A stretch of DNA of 64,000 nucleotides, taken from contig CAVPBZ010000008.1 in the NCBI GenBank assembly GCA_963702235.1, positions 62,001 to 126,000 on the forward strand. Direction: 5' to 3'. A program made the position numbers and the translations under genes. A model generated the notes under the pieces. That model was not told the DNA's origin, ran no database searches, and saw nothing but the letters and a program-made list of their open reading frames with translations. The stretch is from PALSA-505 sp963702235 (GTDB lineage Bacteria > Actinomycetota > Actinomycetes > Streptosporangiales > Streptosporangiaceae). This document shows positions 34,417-45,389 of the stretch, piece after piece (within the stretch, counting starts at the first letter, position 1; each line of letters opens with the position of its first letter).

Positions 34417-35820
34417 TCAGGACCGCGGCCGGGAGGTTACCTCGGCCGGTTCACCGCGCCTGGCTCCCGGCGGTTTGCCGCCGGCGGCGGAATCGGCGCG
34501 GCCGGGCCACCAGGCGGCCCGGCCGATGAGCGCGGTGAGCGCGGGGGTGAAGAACAGGGCCATGACGAAGGCAGCGACCGCGATCCCGACTGAGATGGCG
34601 AAGCCCATCTGGCTCAGGGTGGACTGTCCGGCGAGCATCAGGGAGGCGAAGGAGCCGGCCAGGATAAGCCCCGCGGCCCCGATCGTGGGACCAGCGTGGC
34701 GGACGGCCTGGGCCGCGGCCTCCCGTGGGCTGCGCCCTTCCCTGGCCTCCTCGCGTAGCCGGGAAATCATCAGGATGTTGTAGTCGAGGGCGACGACGAA
34801 CATGTACATGATCACCGGCAGCAAGAAGACCAGGCCGGCCTGTCCTTGCAGGCGCTGGAAGACCAGGACGGCGGAGCCGAGGGTCGCGCCGAAGCCCAGC
34901 CGACCGAGGCGAGCAGGTACCAAGGGGGCGACCGCGCTGCGCAGCACCAGCCCGAGGATGATCATGATGAGGATAGCGGCGACCGGGAACACGACCGCGT
35001 AGTCGTGGCTGACCGCGGCTTGGATGTTGACGTAGACCGCGGTCGTGCCACCCACCAGTGCCGTGGTGCCGGCCGGGGCGTCGTGGTGCGCGGCGTCGCG
35101 CAGCGGCCCCTTCACGACGTTGATCGCCTGGCTGGACTGGGGGTTGTCGGTCAGCGTGACGCGGAAGTCCGCGACGTTTCCGTGCGGTGACAGCAGCGGC
35201 GGGCTGACCTGGCCGACGCCGGGCACGGCCGCCAGCCTGGCCTGGTAGGCGGGCGGTTCACCGGGCGCGAGCGGGGCTCCGCCGGTCGAGCGCAGGTACA
35301 TGTCGGATGGTTCGGTCGCGCCGGCGGGCTCGCCCTTGAGCAGTTGGGTGTTCCACACGCTGGACTCGGCGGTCTTGGACGCCGAGCCGGCGTTGAGGTC
35401 GAAATTGGGGTGGAACCCGAACGCCGCCACGGCGAACGCGGCCATGACCAGGCCGGCCGCGAGGGCGAACCGGGCGGGGTGACGGCTCATGGCGCCGCCG
35501 ATGGCGGCGAACCGGGCGCCGGACGGTTCGGCGCGCCACGTCCTGGACGGCCAGAACACACGGGGGCCGAGGAGTGACACGATGGCCGGGATCAGGGTCA
35601 GGCCGGCGAGCAGGGTGACGAAGACGGCGATCGCCAGCGCCGGGCCGAGCGACCGGAACAGGGCCAGGTAGAAAGAACGAGGGCCAGGAAGGCGATGATG
35701 ACCGCACCCGCGGCCGAGGCGATCGCCTCACCGGCCCGGGTGACGGCCGAGACCATCGCGGTCTTGGGGTCCTCGCCCGCGCGGAGCTGTTCGCGGGTCG
35801 ATGAGCTCACCGACGCCGGC
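34417..35820 (-). pseudogene. Truncated and frame-disrupted MMPL-family transporter
   Basis: RND-type MMPL transporter remnant of about 465 residues instead of about 700. It opens abruptly with REQLRAGEDPKTAMVSAVTRAGEA, a segment that lies mid-protein in complete members, so the N-terminal third is missing. The rest is good: the central FWPSRTWRAEP linker, a second periplasmic domain, ALDYNILMISRLREEAREG and closing helices. A one-base loss near 35675 separates GAVIIAFLALVL from LALFRSLGPALAIAV. The left border at about 35810-35820 adjoins an unrelated plus-strand fragment, consistent with deletion or rearrangement. Not expected to be functional. Confidence 0.7.
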
Positions 35821-35955
35821 CACGGTGCGCGCTTCGATGCCAACAAGGGCACCCCGATGAAGGAGTGGTTCAGCCTCGACCCCGGCTCCGGCCAGCCGTA
35901 GCTGCCGCTGGCCCGCGAGGCCCTGGAGTTCGCCCGCCGCCCGGCCAGGCGGTGA
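35809..35955 (+). pseudogene. Fragment of a small protein, possibly TfoX-like C-terminus
   Basis: The plus frame reads ARFDANKGTPMKEWFSLDP, then a TAG at 35899-35901 where TGG (Trp) would fit, followed by LPLAREALEFARRPARR and a stop. It looks like the C-terminal end of a small helical protein, perhaps of the TfoX type, joined to the cut end of the MMPL gene. The family call is weak; that it is a fragment is more certain. Confidence 0.4.
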
Positions 35956-35961
35956 GCCGGG

Positions 35962-36534
35962 TCAGGCGGGATTCGCGGCGGGCCGCTCGAAGATCAGCTC
36001 CAGCCCGTCTTCTTCGTCCCACTGCTCGCCGTTCCTGGTGAAGCCGAACCCGGCGATCGTCGCCAGCGACGGGGCGTTGTCCGGGCTGATCGTCGCCCGC
36101 ACGATCGTGACCCCGGGCTCGGCGGCCGCGCGCCGCAGCAGCTCGCGGAGCATCGCCGTGGCGTACCCCTGGCGCCGGTAGGCCGGATCCACCGAGTAGC
36201 CGATCTCGACCATTCCGCGGGCATCCGGCGGCCCGTGGAAGCCGGCGTGGCCCACGACGTCGCCGTCCGGCTCGGCCACCGCCGCCCGCGCGATCCACCG
36301 GGCGCTTTCCGGATCTTCGGCTATCTGCCGCACCCGCCGCTGCCAGAGCCGCAGCGCATGAGGCGTCAGGAAGTAGCCGGTGAGCTCGATCCCGGCTTCG
36401 GCACTCGCCGCGGCGAGGTTCCCGGTCAGCAACGCCGTCATCGCCGCCGGGGGCAGCCGAACGAAGCGCACCGACTTCGGGTCAGCCGGCGCCGCCGGGC
36501 GCGGCATCGGGTCATCCGTCATGGCGCGGATCAT
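35962..36534 (-). CDS. GNAT-family N-acetyltransferase
   Basis: 190-aa acetyltransferase. The acetyl-CoA motif A is EIGYSVDPAYRRQGYATAMLREL, with the following ATISPDNAPSLATIAGFGFTRNGEQ as motif B. It carries an N-terminal extension of about 90 residues predicted to form the substrate side. ATG 36534 is used, though an ATG four codons later is possible. RimJ/RimL-like enzymes that acetylate proteins are similar, but the substrate is not known. Confidence 0.8.
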   Translation of the reverse strand: MIRAMTDDPMPRPAAPADPKSVRFVRLPPAAMTALLTGNLAAASAEAGIELTGYFLTPHALRLWQRRVRQIAEDPESARWIARAAVAEPDGDVVGHAGFHGPPDARGMVEIGYSVDPAYRRQGYATAMLRELLRRAAAEPGVTIVRATISPDNAPSLATIAGFGFTRNGEQWDEEDGLELIFERPAANPA

Positions 36535-36738
36535 GGCAGGCTCCGTCCGCGACGATCAAGCGGTTTCTCCGGCCAATGCCCGCGGGGTCGGCCGGCCGCG
36601 GCGCCCGGGGTGGCAGGCTGCGGCTCCCGGGGGCCGGCCGCGGCGCCCGGGGCGGGAGGCCTTGCGCCTCCGGCCGGCGGCCGGCGGTGCCCGCCTGCCG
36701 CTCGCTTCGCCGTCCGGGCGGTGTGATGTCATGGCCAG

Positions 36739-37806
36739 GTGAGCAACCTGGACGCCCGCCCGGCCGAAGTCGCCGCCGCCGAGCCCCGCGCGGTACCGCC
36801 CGCCGCCGTCGAGGTCCTGCAGCCGCGCCAGGTCCCGCTCGGCGGGCCGCGCGCCATGAACGTCAGGCGCACGCTGCCGCAGCGGCAGCGGTCGCTGATC
36901 GGCGGCTGGTGCTTCATCGATCACTACGGGCCCGACCAGGTCGCGCGGACCGGCGGCATGTACGTGCCGCCGCACCCGCATACCTGCCTGCAGACGGTCA
37001 GCTGGCTGTTCAGCGGCGAGGTCGAGCACCGCGACAGCGCGGGTAACCACGCCCTGGTCAGGCCGGGCGAGCTGAACCTGATGACGGCCGGCCGGGGCAT
37101 CAGCCACTCCGAGGTTTCCGCGGCCAGCACCAGCGTGCTGCACGGGGCGCAGCTGTGGGTAGCGCTCCCGGCCGTGGCGCGGTTCACCGATCCGGGGTTC
37201 GAGCACTACGCGCCGGATCTCGTGCCGGGCGACGGGTTCACCGCCCGGGTGTTCCTCGGCTCGCTGCTCGGCAGCTCATCGCCGGTCGTCAGCCACTCCC
37301 CCCTGCTGGGCGCCGAGATCTCGATCGCGGCGGGCGGCGTCGTGCGGATCCCGGCTGACCCCGCGTTCGAGCATGGCGTCCTGGTCGACACCGGCATGGT
37401 GACCCTGAACGGCACGGTCGTCGAGGCCGCGCAGCTGGGCTGCGTCACCCCCGGTGCCGACGTGATCGAGCTACGGGCCGGCAGCGGGGACGCCCGGGTG
37501 CTGCTCCTGGGCGGCACGCCGCTGGGCGAGCAGATCGTCATGTGGTGGAACTTCATCGGCCGCAGTCACGACGAGATCGTCCAGTTCCGGGCGAACTGGC
37601 AGGCGCTGATCGGCGCGGCCCCGGTCGGGGCAGGTGCCCAGGGCGGGGCAGGTGCCGCGGATAGGGCAGGCCCCTCGGATGGGGCAGGCAGCCCAGCCGG
37701 GGCAGGCGGCCTGGCCCCGGACCAGTTCGCGCTTCCCGTCGGGGACGCCCTGCCGCCGATCCCGGCCCCGCCCCTGCCCAACGTCACGCTCCGGCCGCGC
37801 CAGTAA
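36739..37806 (+). CDS. Pirin-family cupin protein
   Basis: 355-aa bicupin. The pirin metal motif region is recognisable: HYGPDQVARTGGMYVPPHPHTCLQTVSWLF, and GELNLMTAGRGISHSE. A second cupin domain follows (residues about 180-290). The C-terminus carries an Ala/Gly-rich linker, about 296-330, with short GAG repeats. GTG 36739 is the start. It converges on the HxlR gene with a 3-bp gap. Pirins may act as quercetinases or redox regulators; which is unknown here. Confidence 0.83.
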   Translation: MSNLDARPAEVAAAEPRAVPPAAVEVLQPRQVPLGGPRAMNVRRTLPQRQRSLIGGWCFIDHYGPDQVARTGGMYVPPHPHTCLQTVSWLFSGEVEHRDSAGNHALVRPGELNLMTAGRGISHSEVSAASTSVLHGAQLWVALPAVARFTDPGFEHYAPDLVPGDGFTARVFLGSLLGSSSPVVSHSPLLGAEISIAAGGVVRIPADPAFEHGVLVDTGMVTLNGTVVEAAQLGCVTPGADVIELRAGSGDARVLLLGGTPLGEQIVMWWNFIGRSHDEIVQFRANWQALIGAAPVGAGAQGGAGAADRAGPSDGAGSPAGAGGLAPDQFALPVGDALPPIPAPPLPNVTLRPRQ

Positions 37807-37809
37807 CCG

Positions 37810-38499
37810 CTACGCCGTCCCCACCGGGTTCGCGGCAGCCGCCAGCGAGACGGGCTGAGGACGGGGGAACAGGCCGAGGAACTGCCGGGCGGCCTGCTGG
37901 TCACCGGTGATCAGCAGGTCACCCGAGCGCAGCGCTTCGTCAGCTGGCCTGCCGCCGAAGACCAGGTCACGCAGGACCGGGGCGCTGGCCTCGATGACCG
38001 CGTCCGGCTGCTGTGCGCCGCCGGCGCTCAGCTCGATGCGGCCGTCCTCGATGGCCGCCCTGAACCGGTCTTCGCCGAGGCGCAGCTCGAACCGCGCCCG
38101 CAGCGAGCCGGCCGTGGCCGGGGCGAAGGTCGTCTTGAGCGCGAGCATGAGCGCCCTGGCGCTCAGCTCGGCGGCGGGCACCAGCGGGGACTGGCTGCCC
38201 CACCTGCCCATCGCGATGAGGACGTCCTCCAGCTCGCGGCCCCAGCCAGTGAGGTCGTAGACCCAGCTCGCGGCCGGGGCAGCCAGCCTGCGGCGGTGCA
38301 CGATCCCGGCGGATTCCAGGTCGTCCAGGCGCTGGGACAGGACGTTCGGGCTCGCGCCGGGAAGTCCCGCGCGCAGGTCGGTGAAGCGCCTCGGCCCGAA
38401 CAGCAGCTCGCGGACGATCAGCAGCGCCCAGCGCTCGCCGACCAGGTCGAGGCCACGTGCGACCCCGCACGGATCCGCATAGCTCCGTCCGCCTGCCAT
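37810..38499 (-). CDS. HxlR-family regulator with SCP2-like C-terminal domain
   Basis: 229-aa regulator. The winged HTH covers the first 95 residues: CGVARGLDLVGERWALLIVREL, then RRFTDLRAGLPGASPNVLSQRL. The last 110 residues (FELRLGEDRFRAAIEDGRIEL, VIEASAPVLRDLVFGG) resemble an SCP2/sterol-carrier-like fold that may bind a small ligand. It diverges from the amidase gene, with a clear palindromic operator between them at 38520. It probably controls itself and the amidase. Ligand unknown. Confidence 0.8.
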   Translation of the reverse strand: MAGGRSYADPCGVARGLDLVGERWALLIVRELLFGPRRFTDLRAGLPGASPNVLSQRLDDLESAGIVHRRRLAAPAASWVYDLTGWGRELEDVLIAMGRWGSQSPLVPAAELSARALMLALKTTFAPATAGSLRARFELRLGEDRFRAAIEDGRIELSAGGAQQPDAVIEASAPVLRDLVFGGRPADEALRSGDLLITGDQQAARQFLGLFPRPQPVSLAAAANPVGTA

Positions 38500-38519
38500 G
38501 AGCTCACCCTACCACGTTG

Positions 38520-38538
38520 TAGTCCTAATTTAGGACTA
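38520..38538. promoter_or_regulatory. Palindromic operator between HxlR regulator and amidase genes
   Basis: TAGTCCT and AGGACTA form perfect 7-bp arms around AATTT in an AT-rich stretch. The site lies 21 bp from the regulator start and about 80 bp from the amidase start. HxlR-family dimers bind such sites; it likely overlaps promoters of both. Confidence 0.5.
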
Positions 38539-38619
38539 ATAAGTTGTCTCTTAGGATCACGACGTCTAGAGTGCGGGGAACCGGAACGGACCGCGCACGA
38601 TCGCCGAAGGGCAGAGGAC

Positions 38620-40024
38620 ATGACTGACCGGATGGCAGGACCCGGACCCGACGAGATCCTGTTGCGCTCCGCGACCGACGCGGCGGAGATGCTGCGGCGC
38701 AGGCGCATCTCCTCCCGCGAGCTGACGGAGCTGCTGCTGGCGCGGATCGCGGCCGTCAACCCCGAGGTGGGCGCCGTGGCCGAGGTGCGCGGCGAGGAGG
38801 CGCTGCGGGAGGCCGCCGCGGCCGACCAGGCGATTGCCCGCGGTGAGCAGGGCCCGTTGCTGGGCGTCCCGATGACCGTGAAAGACGGCTTCAACGTGCG
38901 CGGCCTGCGCACCACCTGGGGCAATCCGCAGTTCAAGGACTACGTGCCGAACGACGACGCCACCGTGGTCCAGCGCCTGAAGCAGGCCGGAGCGATCATC
39001 GTCGGCAAGACCAACGTGGCTTTCATGCTGGCGGACTACGGGCAGACGGCGAACGACCTCTACGGCATCACCCGCAACCCTTGGGACACCAGCCGCACAC
39101 CCGGCGGCTCGAGCGGCGGCGCGGCCGCCGCGGTTGCTGCCGGGATGACGTTCGCTGAGTACGGCTCCGACCTGGTCGGCTCGATCCGCGTACCGGCGAG
39201 CTTCTGCGGTGTCTACGGGCTCAAGCCGAGCACGGGAATCGTGCCGCTGACCGGGTTCCAGCCTCCCGGCACGCCGCCGGGCCCGAGCGCGATGACGTAC
39301 ATGAACGCGGTGGGCCCGCTCGGCCGCTCCGCCAGCGACCTGCGGACCGCGCTGGCCGTGACGGCCGGCCCGGCGGACCCGGCGGCGAAGGCCTACTCGT
39401 GGCACCTGGCGCCGCCGCGGCACACCCGGCTCGCGGACTACCGCGTCGGCGTCGTACTCGATGACGACCGCTGCCCCGTCTCCGGCGAGGTCGGCGCACC
39501 GCTCTCCCGCGCGGTGGACGCGCTCGCGCGGGCCGGCGTGACGATCGTCGAAGGCTGGCCGGAGGGCGTGGATCCCGCGGCTGAGTACGAGTCGTTCGGC
39601 TACCACGTGCAGCTGTTCTTCGCCTTCCACCAGCCCGGCCAGGATCCCGGCCTGCTGCCGGCGCTCGTCAGCCAGGTAAACCAGCGGATGGCGGCCCGCG
39701 CCGCCTGGGGCCGCTACTTCGACGACGTTGACGTGTTCCTCGGCCCGGCCGCTTTCACCGCGGCGTTCCCGCACGACGGCAGGCCGTTCGAGCAGCGCGC
39801 GATCGCCACCCCGGAGGGGGAGCGGCGGTACGACGAGCTGCCGTTCTGGATCAGCCACCCTTCGCTGCCAGGCCTGCCCGCCGTGGCCGCACCGGTCGGG
39901 AACACGCGCCGGCCTGCCGGTCGGCGCGCAGATCGTCGGTCCGCTCTACGAGGACGACACGGCGGTCACCTTCGCCGGCCTGCTCGGCGACCTGATCGGC
40001 GGATACCAGCCCCCGCCGGCCTGA
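38620..40024 (+). CDS. Amidase (amidase-signature family), frame disrupted near 3' end
   Basis: Ser-cisSer-Lys hydrolase of amide bonds. Visible: the catalytic Lys in TVKDGFNV, the signature TPGGSSGGAAAAVAAGM and the GSDLVGSIRVPASFCGVYGLKPS catalytic stretch. ATG 38620 follows GAGG. At about 39895-39905 the frame shifts by one extra base (or two missing), after APVGNT; the next frame gives AGLPVGAQIVGPLYEDDTAVTFAGLL, the conserved amidase C-terminus. Corrected length about 467 aa is normal. It diverges from the HxlR regulator, which probably controls it. Substrate unknown. Confidence 0.78.
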
Positions 40025-40262
40025 GGATCCGGAAAGCCGGTTCCGCCCGGCGCCGGCCCGCCGCGGCTGCGCGCCGCTGTTGTGGCCAGCCGCCAAGGCC
40101 CGGATTACTGAATTTGTGCTCTATGCCGACTTTCTCGGCCGCCCGGATACCTAGACGATAAAGGCACTGGGCATTCTGCTCAGCTGGGCGCCGGATTTCC
40201 CCGGCCGAGTCGCCGGCGATCGCGAGAGTCGCTGGCGGCGACAACGGAGGAGCAGCACGCCG

Positions 40263-41486
<1,224 letters not shown>

Positions 41487-41492
41487 CCAGGG

Positions 41493-42530
41493 ATGCGCCA
41501 GGTCGTCACGGGGTCGATCGCCACCGACCACCTCATGGTCTTTCCCGGCCGGTTCACCGAGCAACTGGTCGAGGGGAAGCTGGACAAGGTGTCGCTGTCC
41601 TTCCTCGTCGACGAGCTGCGGATTCACCGCGGCGGCATCGGGGCCAACGTCGCGTTCGGTTTGGCCGCGCTGGGCCTGCGGCCGGTCCTGGTCGGTTCGG
41701 TCGGCGCCGACTTCGCCGACTACCGGCAGTGGCTGGACGCCCACCGGGTCGACACCAGCCACGTCCGCGTCTGCGAGCACCTGCACACCGCGAGGTTCCT
41801 GTGCACCACCGACGCGGACAACAACCAGATCGCCTCCTTTTACGCCGGAGCTATGAACGAGGCGCGGCAGATCGACCTGACCGCGGTTCTGGACTCGTGT
41901 GCCGACGCCGGCGTCATCATCATCTGCCCGGATGACCCGGCGGCGATGCTGCGGCATACCCAGGCCTGCCGGGCCCGCGGCGCCCCGTTCGCCGCTGACC
42001 CGTCGCAGCAGATTGCCCGGATGCCGGGTGCCGACCTCCGTGAGCTTGTCGACGGCGCGCGGTACCTGTTCACCAATGAATACGAGCGCAGCCTGCTGAT
42101 CCGCAAGACGGGCTGGGCGGCCGACGAGGTGCTGGGCCGGGTCGGCACCTGGGTGACCACGACCGGGCCCAAGGGCGCCGTCATCGAGTCGGCCAGCCAG
42201 CCGGCCCTGCCGGTGAGCGCTGCCGTCGAACGGCGCACGGCGGACCCGACCGGCGTCGGCGACGCCTTCCGGGCCGGCTTCCTGGCCGGCGCCGCCTGGC
42301 GGCTGACCCAGGAGAGGTCGGCCCAGGTCGGCTGCGTGATGGCCGCGCTCGTGCTCGAGACGACCGGCACCCAGGAGTACGAGTTCGACGCTGCCGACTT
42401 CAGCTGCCGCCTCGCGGAAGCCTACGGCACCGAGGCTGCCGCGGAAGTCGCCGCCGCGCTGGGGCCTGCGGCCGGCGGCCCCGCTGGCCAGCCGCGGCCC
42501 AGCCCGGGCCGCACCGGGTCGCCGGGATGA
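41493..42530 (+). CDS. adoK: Adenosine kinase (actinobacterial PfkB type)
   Basis: 345-aa PfkB-family kinase phosphorylating adenosine to AMP. The N-terminus VTGSIATDHLMVFPGRFTEQL and DELRIHRGGIGANVAFGLAALG match the AdoK type of mycobacteria, and ADPTGVGDAFRAGFLAGAA is the ATP/anion-hole signature (the Asp is catalytic). It clears adenosine derived from S-adenosylhomocysteine, which pulls methylation forward. No SAH hydrolase gene lies in the window, so that step is elsewhere. Operon with metK, gap 6 bp. Confidence 0.9.
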   Translation: MRQVVTGSIATDHLMVFPGRFTEQLVEGKLDKVSLSFLVDELRIHRGGIGANVAFGLAALGLRPVLVGSVGADFADYRQWLDAHRVDTSHVRVCEHLHTARFLCTTDADNNQIASFYAGAMNEARQIDLTAVLDSCADAGVIIICPDDPAAMLRHTQACRARGAPFAADPSQQIARMPGADLRELVDGARYLFTNEYERSLLIRKTGWAADEVLGRVGTWVTTTGPKGAVIESASQPALPVSAAVERRTADPTGVGDAFRAGFLAGAAWRLTQERSAQVGCVMAALVLETTGTQEYEFDAADFSCRLAEAYGTEAAAEVAAALGPAAGGPAGQPRPSPGRTGSPG

Positions 42531-42586
42531 AGCTCACCGGCTGAGCTGGCCGTGCCCGGCGGGCGCTGCTGCCGCCGTTCGCGCCG

Positions 42587-43751
42587 CTAGCGGCGGCCGA
42601 AGATGTGCACGACGCTCGCGACGTTGTCGTCGCCGTGCCAGCCGCCAGCGTTCTGAGTCAGCGCCACCCGGGCATCAGGTACCTGCCTGCCGCCGGCGGT
42701 GCCGCGCAGCTGCAGGACGGCCTCGACGATCTGGGCCAGCCCGGTGGCGCCGATGGGATGCCCCCGGGCCAGCAGCCCGCCGCTCGTGTTGACCGGCAGC
42801 CGGCCGCCCAGCGCGGTCTGGCCGCTGCGGATGAGCTCCGGGCCCCCGGCTTCCCCGGTCAGCCCGAGCTGCTCGTAAATCACCAGCTCGGCGGATGCGG
42901 CCGCGTCGTGCACCTCGACGCAGTCGAGATCGGCAGGTCCGAGCCCGGCCGCCTCGTAGGCGGCGTCGGCGGCCAGCCGGGTCACCCGGGCCGAACCGTC
43001 GGCCGGAGCCGTCCGGGCGGCCGAGGCGAGCACCGGGATCCTCGGCCCCGCGGCCGCGCGCCACTCCCCGCTGACCAGGAGCGCCGCGGCCGCGCCGTCG
43101 GAGATGGGCGAGCACATCTGCAGCGTGAACGGCCAGACGATCTCCCTGGACTGCAGGACCTGATCGATGCTGAGCTCGGCCCCGTACTGCGCAGCGGGAT
43201 TGAGCATGCCGTGCCGCTGGTTCTTGACGACGACCCGCGCGAAATCCTCGCGCGTCGCTCCCGACTGCGCCATGTACCGCTGGGCTGACTCGGCATACAT
43301 GTCCATCAGGAACGAACGGCCAGGCGGCAGCTCGGCCGGCGCGGTCTCGACGTCAACCGAGCCGCCTATGGCCGCGAACGACCGGGCCTTGTCCGGGTGC
43401 GTCATCTTCTCGGCCGCGACCGCGAGCACAATGTCGTGAAGGCCTGCCGCGACGTTCTGCCAGCCGAGGTGAAAGGCCGAGGACGCCGAGGCGCAGGCGT
43501 TCTCCACGTTGAAGACGGGGATCCGGCCGAATCCGAGCGGGCGGAGGGCGAACTGCCCGGTCAGCATCTCCTGGCCCGTCATCGAGCCGGCGACCGCGTT
43601 GCCGAAGTAGCACGCCTGCACCTCGTCCACGGTCAGGCCAGGCATCCTTGAGCGCGGCGGTGACCGCCTCGCCGGTGAGATCTTTCAGGCCGCGACCCGG
43701 CTGCTTGGTGAACCGGGTCATGCCGATCCCGGCCACATAGACGTCCCGCAT
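42587..43751 (-). CDS. Thiolase-family acetyl-CoA acetyltransferase, frame disrupted
   Basis: SCP-x-like thiolase. The nucleophile is in VENACASASSAFH, and the C-terminal motifs CVEVHDAAASAE and LARGHPIGATG are intact. N-terminus VYVAGIGMTRF begins at 43751 in one frame; at about 43640-43650 one extra base shifts it, and removal gives LKDAGLTVDEVQACYFGN, so the gene is about 388 aa when corrected. The start codon ATG lies 13 bp from the methyltransferase stop. Thiolases condense or cleave acyl-CoA; with the CoA-transferase and acyl-CoA synthetase of the CoM island it may use acetoacetyl-CoA, but this is only a possibility. Confidence 0.75.
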
Positions 43752-43764
43752 CGCCGTGCGCCGG

Positions 43765-44799
43765 CTACTTGCGGCAGGTGAGGTAGCTCCACGCGCACGG
43801 GAAGGAGTCCTGGCCCGGGAACAGCTTGTCCAGGCTGTACCTGATCAGGAACAGCCTGTCCCGCACGGCGGCGGCGGACGGCGGGGTGCCCTCCACCTTC
43901 TCCGAACCGCCGACCCAGGACAGGACGCCGTCGTGGTACGTGCTCAGCAGCTGGTACCACTCGTCGATGCGAGCGGTGATCGTCTCGTCGAAGACATGCA
44001 GGACCGTGAAGCCGGCCGCATCGAACGCCTCGACGTACAGATCCAGAGGCCGGACCGGGACGAACACCTTGTCCCTGAGCTTGCCGTGGCTGGCCATCCG
44101 GGCGCTGTCCTGCAGCGCCGGCCGGTACTCCTCGAACGCGGGCTCGGTGGCCACCAGGTCAGCCGCGATCTCGTTCACCTTGGCGACCGTGTCGTCGATG
44201 ATCCAGTTCCCCGCCGGGCAGTCCGGGTTCTGCATGTTCCCCGAGCAGACAAATGCGAGGCCGCCTGGCCGCAGCACGCGGGCCCAGGAGGCCAGCGTCT
44301 CGTCCAGATTGTAATACAAGTGGATGGCGTTGGTAGACGTGAGAATGTCCGCGCCCCGCGAGGTAATCGCCGGGCCGGCCACCTCGTCGAGCCGCTCCAG
44401 TCGCTTTTCCTGCTTGAGCCAGCGCAGCAGCCGGAACGCGACGCGCTCGTCGGCGGCGAAATTCTCCAGCGCGACACGCAGGAACTTCGTCGACGCGTCC
44501 ACGTTGAGCATCCCCGCCGAATAGTGGATCTTCTCAAGCAGCCGCCTGGTCAGGATGCCGGTGCCACTGGAGTAGTCAATGAGCAGCTTGCCCGGGTCGA
44601 GGGCGGCCAGCACCTGCGCGATCGTGGGTTCCAGGTTCTTGTACCAGCCGTGCCCGCCGACGCTGTCGTAGCTGAGGCCGAACTGGTCCACCGGCTGCCG
44701 GGTCCAGTCGTCGTCCGGAATACGCTCGAAGCCACCCGGCCACGTGAATTCAGGAGAATACGCGCGGCTCGACCTGTCGCGGACTGACGTGACACTCAT
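43765..44799 (-). CDS. Class I SAM-dependent methyltransferase
   Basis: 344-aa methyltransferase. Motif I is LLIDYSSGTGILTRRLLEK, followed by LNVDASTKFLRVALENF and a TSTNAIHLYYNLDET / LRPGGLAFVCSG motif II-III set. The first part (FTWPGGFERIPDDDWTRQPVDQFG) and the C-terminal half have no diagnostic match in memory. I start at ATG 44799, preceded by a weak GAGACCGCC. It sits in the SAM synthesis/recycling region, so it may be the consumer of the SAM. The acceptor is unknown. Confidence 0.75.
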   Translation of the reverse strand: MSVTSVRDRSSRAYSPEFTWPGGFERIPDDDWTRQPVDQFGLSYDSVGGHGWYKNLEPTIAQVLAALDPGKLLIDYSSGTGILTRRLLEKIHYSAGMLNVDASTKFLRVALENFAADERVAFRLLRWLKQEKRLERLDEVAGPAITSRGADILTSTNAIHLYYNLDETLASWARVLRPGGLAFVCSGNMQNPDCPAGNWIIDDTVAKVNEIAADLVATEPAFEEYRPALQDSARMASHGKLRDKVFVPVRPLDLYVEAFDAAGFTVLHVFDETITARIDEWYQLLSTYHDGVLSWVGGSEKVEGTPPSAAAVRDRLFLIRYSLDKLFPGQDSFPCAWSYLTCRK

Positions 44800-44968
44800 G
44801 GCGGTCTCCGGTTCGTCGTTCCTTCTTCTCTTCGCTATTCTCCCCTTGACCAGAAGCGGGGAACAGCCGACCTGCGGCACAAATTAGGGCTGCATATCCT
44901 TGTGTTCAGGTCACAACGAGCGCTGGGTAGCGGATACCGGAAAGGCGCGGGGTCCGGCCAGCAGGCCA

Positions 44969-45142
44969 TCACCCGGCTCTGGCCCCGCGCAGCATTGCCA
45001 CCGTCTCGCGGAGCTGCCGGATCTCCCGGCCCATGGATTCGATGACGGCCTGGACGGCACCTTCGGCCGGGCCGGAATTCTCGGCCTGCCGCGGCACGTC
45101 CAGCAGGTATCCGCAGCACGGGCACACGTACTTCTCAGTCAC
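44969..45142 (-). CDS. Small zinc-ribbon-like protein (57 aa)
   Basis: GTG 45142 opens VTEKYVCPCCGYLLDVPRQ, followed by a helix with ESMGREIRQLRETVAMLRG. Three cysteines in CPCC resemble half of a zinc ribbon, and the rest a short coiled coil. A GGGAG lies upstream. It is too short for ordinary ORF lists. It is transcribed in the same direction as the methyltransferase, 169 bp upstream of it. Function unknown. Confidence 0.5.
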   Translation of the reverse strand: MTEKYVCPCCGYLLDVPRQAENSGPAEGAVQAVIESMGREIRQLRETVAMLRGARAG

Positions 45143-45332
45143 TGCACACCACTCCCGCCAGCGCCGGCGACCGGCGCCGATGCAAGCACGTCCAGTTCAA
45201 TGATCCGACGTCAGCGGCAGCCCAGACACCCGTACGCCAGCACTAATTTCCGGCATCCATTCTTGTGGCCTGCCCACAAGGAGCCCGCGGCGCGCCGGGG
45301 CGCCGGGCTGGCTGCGCGGGCCGGCCCGGAGC

Positions 45333-45360
45333 CAGACATAGCACCTGAGCACGCTATACT
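45333..45360 (+). promoter_or_regulatory. Candidate sigma-70-type promoter for the tetR gene
   Basis: CAGACA at 45333 and TATACT at 45355, separated by 16 bases, are reasonable -35 and -10 matches. They lie 30 bp before the tetR start at 45390, in an AT-richer patch. A GACA-GT-TGTC inverted pair follows at 45364-45373. Confidence 0.35.
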
Positions 45361-45389
45361 CAAGACAGTTGTCAACAAAGCGATAACCG

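Noticed and set aside
40024..40262. Possible SAM riboswitch in front of metK
   Set aside because: No SAM-I or SAM-IV core pattern, conserved kink-turn or pseudoknot sequences could be seen in the 239-bp leader.
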